From contig NZ_KB899040.1 in assembly GCF_000378005.1 (NCBI RefSeq), positions 919,645 to 983,644 on the forward strand: DNA of 64,000 nucleotides. The letters are read 5' to 3'. A model generated the notes under the pieces. It worked only from the letters and a program-made list of their open reading frames with translations. It ran no database searches and was not told the origin of the DNA. This document shows, in pieces, positions 60,515 through 64,000 of the stretch (position 1 is its first letter; each line of letters opens with the position of its first letter). The position numbers and the translations under genes were made by a program. This stretch comes from Coprothermobacter platensis DSM 11748. Lineage in GTDB: Bacteria; Coprothermobacterota; Coprothermobacteria; Coprothermobacterales; Coprothermobacteraceae.

Positions 60515-61708
60515 TCAGTATGTGCCGTGTTTTATTGCATTTATGGCTTTAACAGCATCTACGTTTTCTTTTGTATCATGAACACGAACAATGTTGATAC
60601 CCTTCCATGCAAGGTATGACGTCCAGGCTACAGTACCGAACAGCCTTCCTTCAGGTGGTGCTCCATCTAATATCTTTCCCAGCGTACTTTTCCTACTATG
60701 TCCAACAAGTACTGGAAACCCCAAAGAAAAAAGTTCTTCTATACGTTTCATAATCTCTAGATTGTGTTCTGGTGTTTTTGCGAACCCGATACCCGGATCG
60801 AGAATGATCTGATCTTCTTTAATACCATTTCCCAAGGCAAAATCGATAAGTCTTTTTAGATGATCTAATAGTTCTTTCATTATGTCATCGTAGTTAGCAA
60901 AATCGCCCATCGTTGAAGGTGTTCCTCTCATATGCATAAGCACCACTGGGACCCCAGTTTCAGCAATCACTTTAGCCATATCTTTATCTTGTTGGAGCCC
61001 ATAGATATCGTTTATCAAATCTGCGCCGTTGTCTAAAGCTTGTCTTGCCACACTCGCCCTATATGTATCAACAGAAATGAACAAATTGGTAGCTTTACGA
61101 ATTTGTCGCAACAATGGGATAACCCTACTTATTTCTTCATCTTCTGTAATAGCAGAGGCACCTGGCCTAGTGCTTTCACCACCAATATCCAAAAATGTGG
61201 CTCCATTCATTTCAGCATCTACGGCTCTATCCACACCTGACTGTAGGTCCACTCGCGATGCAGCAAAGAAAGAATCAGGAGTTACGTTCAGTATGGCCAT
61301 TATTTTGGTATCACTTATATTTACATCGCCATGTGGCATATGCAATACAAAGTTCTTTTGCGGACTGAATATGGGAAGAGAAAGAATACCCTCCGCTATA
61401 TGCGGAAGACCCCAATATGGCATACGTTTGACCTTTTCGGCTATACAGCGTAATTGATTTACATTTGCCATGATCAACACGGAAGAAGTGTCCACTTTTC
61501 CAGTAATTACATGCTTATGAACAGCAGCGTCTGCTCCACAAGAAAGGCACTCCTGTTTAATAACCGATGCTGCAGCGAAGTGGACGTTGTCAATCCAAAC
61601 GCGTACATGTTCGTCTTTGCCAAAAAAGATAGGATAACTCGCTAAATCGCAGCCTATATTACGAAGTAAAGTTTTTAATTCTACATCAGAGGAAATCAGC
61701 CTAACCAT
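60515..61708 (-). CDS. folP: Dihydropteroate synthase with N-terminal extension
   Basis: About 397 residues. The C-terminal 270 form the pterin-binding TIM barrel: MAILNVTPDSFF, FLDIGGESTRPGA, DLINDIYG, DPGIGFAKT and GHSRKST. About 120 residues precede it, an extension found in some thermophilic and clostridial FolP proteins and of unknown purpose; it contains CLSCGAD. ATG 61708 is chosen because a perfect TATAAT ends six bases upstream and no ribosome site exists, suggesting a leaderless message; an ATG at 61732 would lie upstream of the -10 box. Confidence 0.94.
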   Translation of the reverse strand: MVRLISSDVELKTLLRNIGCDLASYPIFFGKDEHVRVWIDNVHFAAASVIKQECLSCGADAAVHKHVITGKVDTSSVLIMANVNQLRCIAEKVKRMPYWGLPHIAEGILSLPIFSPQKNFVLHMPHGDVNISDTKIMAILNVTPDSFFAASRVDLQSGVDRAVDAEMNGATFLDIGGESTRPGASAITEDEEISRVIPLLRQIRKATNLFISVDTYRASVARQALDNGADLINDIYGLQQDKDMAKVIAETGVPVVLMHMRGTPSTMGDFANYDDIMKELLDHLKRLIDFALGNGIKEDQIILDPGIGFAKTPEHNLEIMKRIEELFSLGFPVLVGHSRKSTLGKILDGAPPEGRLFGTVAWTSYLAWKGINIVRVHDTKENVDAVKAINAIKHGTY

Positions 61709-61714
61709 TCTTCT

Positions 61715-61741
61715 ATTATATAGGCAGTGCACTGTTAAAAT
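61715..61741. promoter_or_regulatory. Divergent folP / TPR-ligase promoters with central palindrome
   Basis: Minus-strand TATAAT (61715-61720) serves folP, and plus-strand TAAAAT (61736-61741) lies eight bases before ATG 61750. Between them, at 61725-61734, is the perfect palindrome CAGTGCACTG. Its symmetric position suits an operator that controls both genes. Neither gene has a Shine-Dalgarno sequence. Confidence 0.55.
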
Positions 61742-61749
61742 ATGAACAT

Positions 61750-63063
61750 ATGGTTATAAATTTTCTCGGAAAGGTCATGGACTTTTTGGGTTTTAAGCGA
61801 AGGGCTATGGAGATGTTTGCCTTTGATCCCGGTAATGACTACACATCTTTTTGGGGAACATTGCACTTAATATTATCAGGACGTGAGGATTTAGCTAAGG
61901 AGATATTAGAGCAAAAAGTCCAAAAGGGAAAATACCCCCGATGCAAACGTTTATTAGCAACGTTGTATTTACGCACAGACCCGCAAAAAGCTGAACAGTT
62001 GTACCTACCACCAAAAGGCATATGGGAAGAGATCTACCTTGGTGATATAAGATATTACTTTTTGAATGATGTGGGCGGTGCTTTAGAGTGTTGGCAGAAT
62101 GCTTTTGAAAATGTTGATTGGTCTAAAGCACGGGAATGGGATAACCCCGGGCGACACCTTTTGAAGCGGCTTTATAGTGTCACAAAAGATCCTGAACTTC
62201 TGGAAAAATGGGCAAAAATAGACGTAGACAATTTCAAACAGGCTGAAATGGATGCTTATATCAGATTTCTGTACGGAAACGGCCAAAAAGAAGAAGCTCA
62301 GCAGATGTTGGATTGGTCTTTTTATCTATATAGAGAAGATCCTATACTGTTGCGCACGGCTGAAGAGTTAGGCCTTAACATTCCTCAGTATAAGAAAAAA
62401 GAACCAAATATTAGTAATTTTAGGAGAAAAGCCGTAAACACCGGACTACTCAAAGAAGATACCGATCCTTTTACTCTCATAAAAGCGGTGCATGAATTAC
62501 ATCCCGATGGGATTATAACGTTGGCTTCGTCTGTCCTCTCCATAATGGAAGGAACGCTGCTATGGGCGGGCACCTTTAAGCCATGCTGGCTTGCCAGAAC
62601 CTTAGGGCCCTTTACAGAACATGCGAAAGGTCCAGTAATACACTTTTATACATACCCTATAGTTGCTGATTGGAAAGTACAAGCTTATTTAGAACTCAGT
62701 GGCACATTGCCTGTGCTTGTAGGTGCAATGGCCTCGGCCTTAGGAAAAGTGTTAAAACGATCTGGGTGGTTTTATAGTGTTATAGGAAGTGTGGCCAAAG
62801 CAGTAGATAGCGATAAAATTGCCCCATACGATGCATGCCTGGTTCCAGGTCCTTTAAATGCTCCTCTTTTCACAAAAAAGCTCTGTAACGATGGAGTGCC
62901 ATTCGCCATTGTAGATGTTAATTCCCTATATGGAGCTGAGGTTGTAAACCATTGCAGAAACCTTGATGCCGTTTGGATCGCTGAAGCATTGTCAGATAAT
63001 CCAGCTGGAAACGATGAATCAATGACTCCGATAGTAATTTTGTGGAACACAGAAAAAAGGTAA
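61750..63063 (+). CDS. TPR-like protein fused to a CofE-like (F420 gamma-glutamyl ligase family) domain
   Basis: A 437-residue protein with two parts. Residues 1-215 are helical with a TPR-like pattern (GTLHLILSGREDLAKEIL, RLLATLYLRTDPQKAEQLY). Residues 225-437 resemble the F420-0:glutamate ligase family: LARTLGPFTEHAKG, FYSVIGSVAKAVD, VPFAIVDVNSLYG (usual VDANDLG) and SDNPAGNDESMTPI (usual DNPxGQxxExTPI). CofE adds gamma-linked glutamate to F420; bacterial relatives without F420 have no known role. It shares a promoter region with folP and faces FolC, another glutamate ligase. The ligand residues are partly changed, so activity is uncertain. Confidence 0.78.
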   Translation: MVINFLGKVMDFLGFKRRAMEMFAFDPGNDYTSFWGTLHLILSGREDLAKEILEQKVQKGKYPRCKRLLATLYLRTDPQKAEQLYLPPKGIWEEIYLGDIRYYFLNDVGGALECWQNAFENVDWSKAREWDNPGRHLLKRLYSVTKDPELLEKWAKIDVDNFKQAEMDAYIRFLYGNGQKEEAQQMLDWSFYLYREDPILLRTAEELGLNIPQYKKKEPNISNFRRKAVNTGLLKEDTDPFTLIKAVHELHPDGIITLASSVLSIMEGTLLWAGTFKPCWLARTLGPFTEHAKGPVIHFYTYPIVADWKVQAYLELSGTLPVLVGAMASALGKVLKRSGWFYSVIGSVAKAVDSDKIAPYDACLVPGPLNAPLFTKKLCNDGVPFAIVDVNSLYGAEVVNHCRNLDAVWIAEALSDNPAGNDESMTPIVILWNTEKR

Positions 63064-63069
63064 GACCAT

Positions 63070-63345
63070 ATGAAGAGCTTTCGGGCCATATTAAAAGGAT
63101 ATGTTCAAGGCGTTGGTTTTAGGTATTACGCAATGCGCATGGCACAGCGCTTCGGAAACATAAAAGGTTTTATAAGGAACTTGCCAGACGGAAGCGTAGA
63201 AGTAGTAGCAGAAGGTCCAGATGAGGCATTGGAATCTTTCTTAGATTCCATAAAACAAGGACCCAGCGCAGCTATCATTGAACGGGTAGAGGTAGAGTGG
63301 TTACCTTACACAGGTCAGTACCGAGATTTTACAGTAAAATACTGA
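63070..63345 (+). CDS. acyP: Acylphosphatase
   Basis: A 91-residue protein that hydrolyses acyl phosphates. The anion-binding loop KGYVQGVGFRYY holds the conserved Arg, and GFIRNLPDGSVEVVAEG the catalytic Asn. It begins six bases after the TPR-ligase gene and is probably cotranscribed. The size is normal for the family. Gamma-glutamyl ligases pass through acyl-phosphate intermediates, but a functional link is speculative. Confidence 0.96.
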   Translation: MKSFRAILKGYVQGVGFRYYAMRMAQRFGNIKGFIRNLPDGSVEVVAEGPDEALESFLDSIKQGPSAAIIERVEVEWLPYTGQYRDFTVKY

Positions 63346-63365
63346 TTAATTAGGAGGGGATGTGC

Positions 63366-64000
63366 ATGTACGGGATTGTAACGGTTGCTTTACTAATGTT
63401 ATTGGGGTTAGTTGTTGGTTTACTTTTAGGATTCTTGATTTGGAGGCCTAAAGCACCAAAGGACATCTTACTTTACTTTGAGAATCTGGATAAATTGGAT
63501 TTGACTTTAAAAACACCATCGCGCAATAGCGGTATGTGGTCAAGAATCCTACGCCCCTTGGAGAAGTTTGCACAAACAATTAGGATTTATGTAAGGGATA
63601 CGTTCTTCTCCTTTAGAGACGGCGCGTCTAACGTCCACCGAGCGCAGTTTTTACTCCAAGATTCCATGCGTGTAGCTTTTGACAACATGGAGATAGCAGA
63701 ACAGATAGCTGACCGTGTACAGAACTTAGCAGCAGGTGGAGAAGAAATAAGTGCTTCAACACAAGAATTGGCAGCTTCGAGTAGCACTGTTTATGACAGC
63801 GCTGTACAATTAGATGATTTAACCAGAGCAATAAAAGAAAATGTCGAGAAACAGATAAGTAATATTTCTAATGCCGTAGACAGTTTTGACCAAATTTTTT
63901 CTAAAGTCACCACCGTCCAGGAAGTCATGGATAAACTGGAGGATCTATCAAAGCACATTTCAGGTATCGTTGAAACCATATCCAGCATATCCGAACAAAC
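63366..64000 (+). CDS. Methyl-accepting chemotaxis protein-like signal transducer, partial
   Basis: An open frame from ATG 63366 (AGGAGGGG upstream) runs off the window after 211 residues. It has one N-terminal membrane helix (about 4-26) with almost no external part, a cytoplasmic linker, and heptad coiled-coil helices rich in Ala/Ser/Glu/Gln. GEEISASTQELAASS and HISGIVETISSISEQ are typical MCP methylation-helix and lead-in sequences to the kinase-control hairpin, which lies beyond the edge. With no sensory domain outside, it probably senses an internal or membrane signal. Confidence 0.85.
   Translation, partial: MYGIVTVALLMLLGLVVGLLLGFLIWRPKAPKDILLYFENLDKLDLTLKTPSRNSGMWSRILRPLEKFAQTIRIYVRDTFFSFRDGASNVHRAQFLLQDSMRVAFDNMEIAEQIADRVQNLAAGGEEISASTQELAASSSTVYDSAVQLDDLTRAIKENVEKQISNISNAVDSFDQIFSKVTTVQEVMDKLEDLSKHISGIVETISSISEQ

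Noticed and set aside
61029-61457. A 142-codon plus-strand open frame inside folP
   Set aside because: It mirrors the conserved DHPS barrel and has no Shine-Dalgarno or promoter.
1-64000. tRNA, rRNA, CRISPR arrays, insertion sequences or prophage genes
   Set aside because: I saw no cloverleaf-like sequences with CCA-type ends, no spaced direct repeats, no transposase or integrase motifs and no tract of clearly foreign composition; a tRNA scan and repeat search would settle this.

Overview
The window is a gene-dense stretch (about 60 protein genes, no gap over 300 bases without a gene, moderate GC) with no rRNA, tRNA, CRISPR array or insertion sequence that I can see. The gene set points to an anaerobic, probably thermophilic, peptide- and amino-acid-fermenting bacterium: indolepyruvate:ferredoxin oxidoreductase (iorAB), a four-subunit pyruvate/2-oxoacid:ferredoxin oxidoreductase in the archaeal/Thermotoga order (porG-D-A-B), threonine dehydrogenase, an M32 carboxypeptidase, superoxide reductase plus a ferritin-like protein for oxygen defence, and a five-gene flavin/iron-sulfur amine dehydrogenase. 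Peptidoglycan genes (PBP1A, alanine racemase, M23 and SLT proteins) show it is a walled bacterium. The combination resembles Coprothermobacter; that assignment is inference from gene content, not from a search.

Layout. 1-1.1 kb: a CsoR/CstR-type repressor and a partial NifS-like protein whose PLP lysine is replaced by arginine, behind a promoter with a perfect operator between its -10 and -35 boxes. 1.1-3.6 kb: iorAB. 3.7-5.6 kb: Na/Pi-type transporter. 5.5-11.2 kb: an unusual run of molybdopterin oxidoreductase, GH13-type protein, MFS transporter, RidA and DJ-1/PfpI. 11.3-12.2 kb: DapA-superfamily aldolase. 12.2-17.4 kb: remA-gmk-rpoZ-coaBC-lepA-hemW housekeeping operon. 17.5-23 kb: tdh, lpdA, a 2-hydroxyacid dehydrogenase, an aminotransferase and a MagIII-like glycosylase. 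23-27.2 kb: tyrS-porGDAB. 27.3-33.5 kb: PBP1A, M32 peptidase, M23 protein, a small unknown and a thioredoxin-fold lipoprotein. 33.6-37 kb: five-gene HcnABC/proline-dehydrogenase-like complex. 37-40.1 kb: MacAB-type efflux and a 33-residue membrane peptide. 40.3-41.1 kb: superoxide reductase and ferritin-like protein. 41.2-48.1 kb: helical unknown, a MoaD-like protein lacking the diglycine tail, PfkB kinase, secreted copper-amine-oxidase-domain protein, uvrC and a lytic transglycosylase. 48.2-53.4 kb: ribosomal S1, HD protein, recF, an unknown and a NYN protein. 53.5-58.5 kb: YibE/F, exonuclease III, alanine racemase, periplasmic-sensor HD-GYP protein. 58.5-61.7 kb: dut, a FolK-FolC fusion, folP. 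61.75-64 kb: a TPR protein fused to a CofE-like ligase domain, acylphosphatase and a truncated chemoreceptor-like protein.

How it fits together: peptides are cut (M32), amino acids transaminated (class I aminotransferase) and the 2-oxoacids oxidised by Ior and Por with ferredoxin as electron acceptor; threonine enters through Tdh, and the five-gene dehydrogenase probably takes another amino or imino acid. Folate synthesis (folP, folKC) sits beside a second gamma-glutamyl-ligase-like protein. A recurring regulatory feature is that many genes lack a Shine-Dalgarno sequence and instead have a TATAAT-like box 6-11 bases before the start codon, which suggests leaderless transcripts; in two places such promoters are packed back to back between divergent genes.
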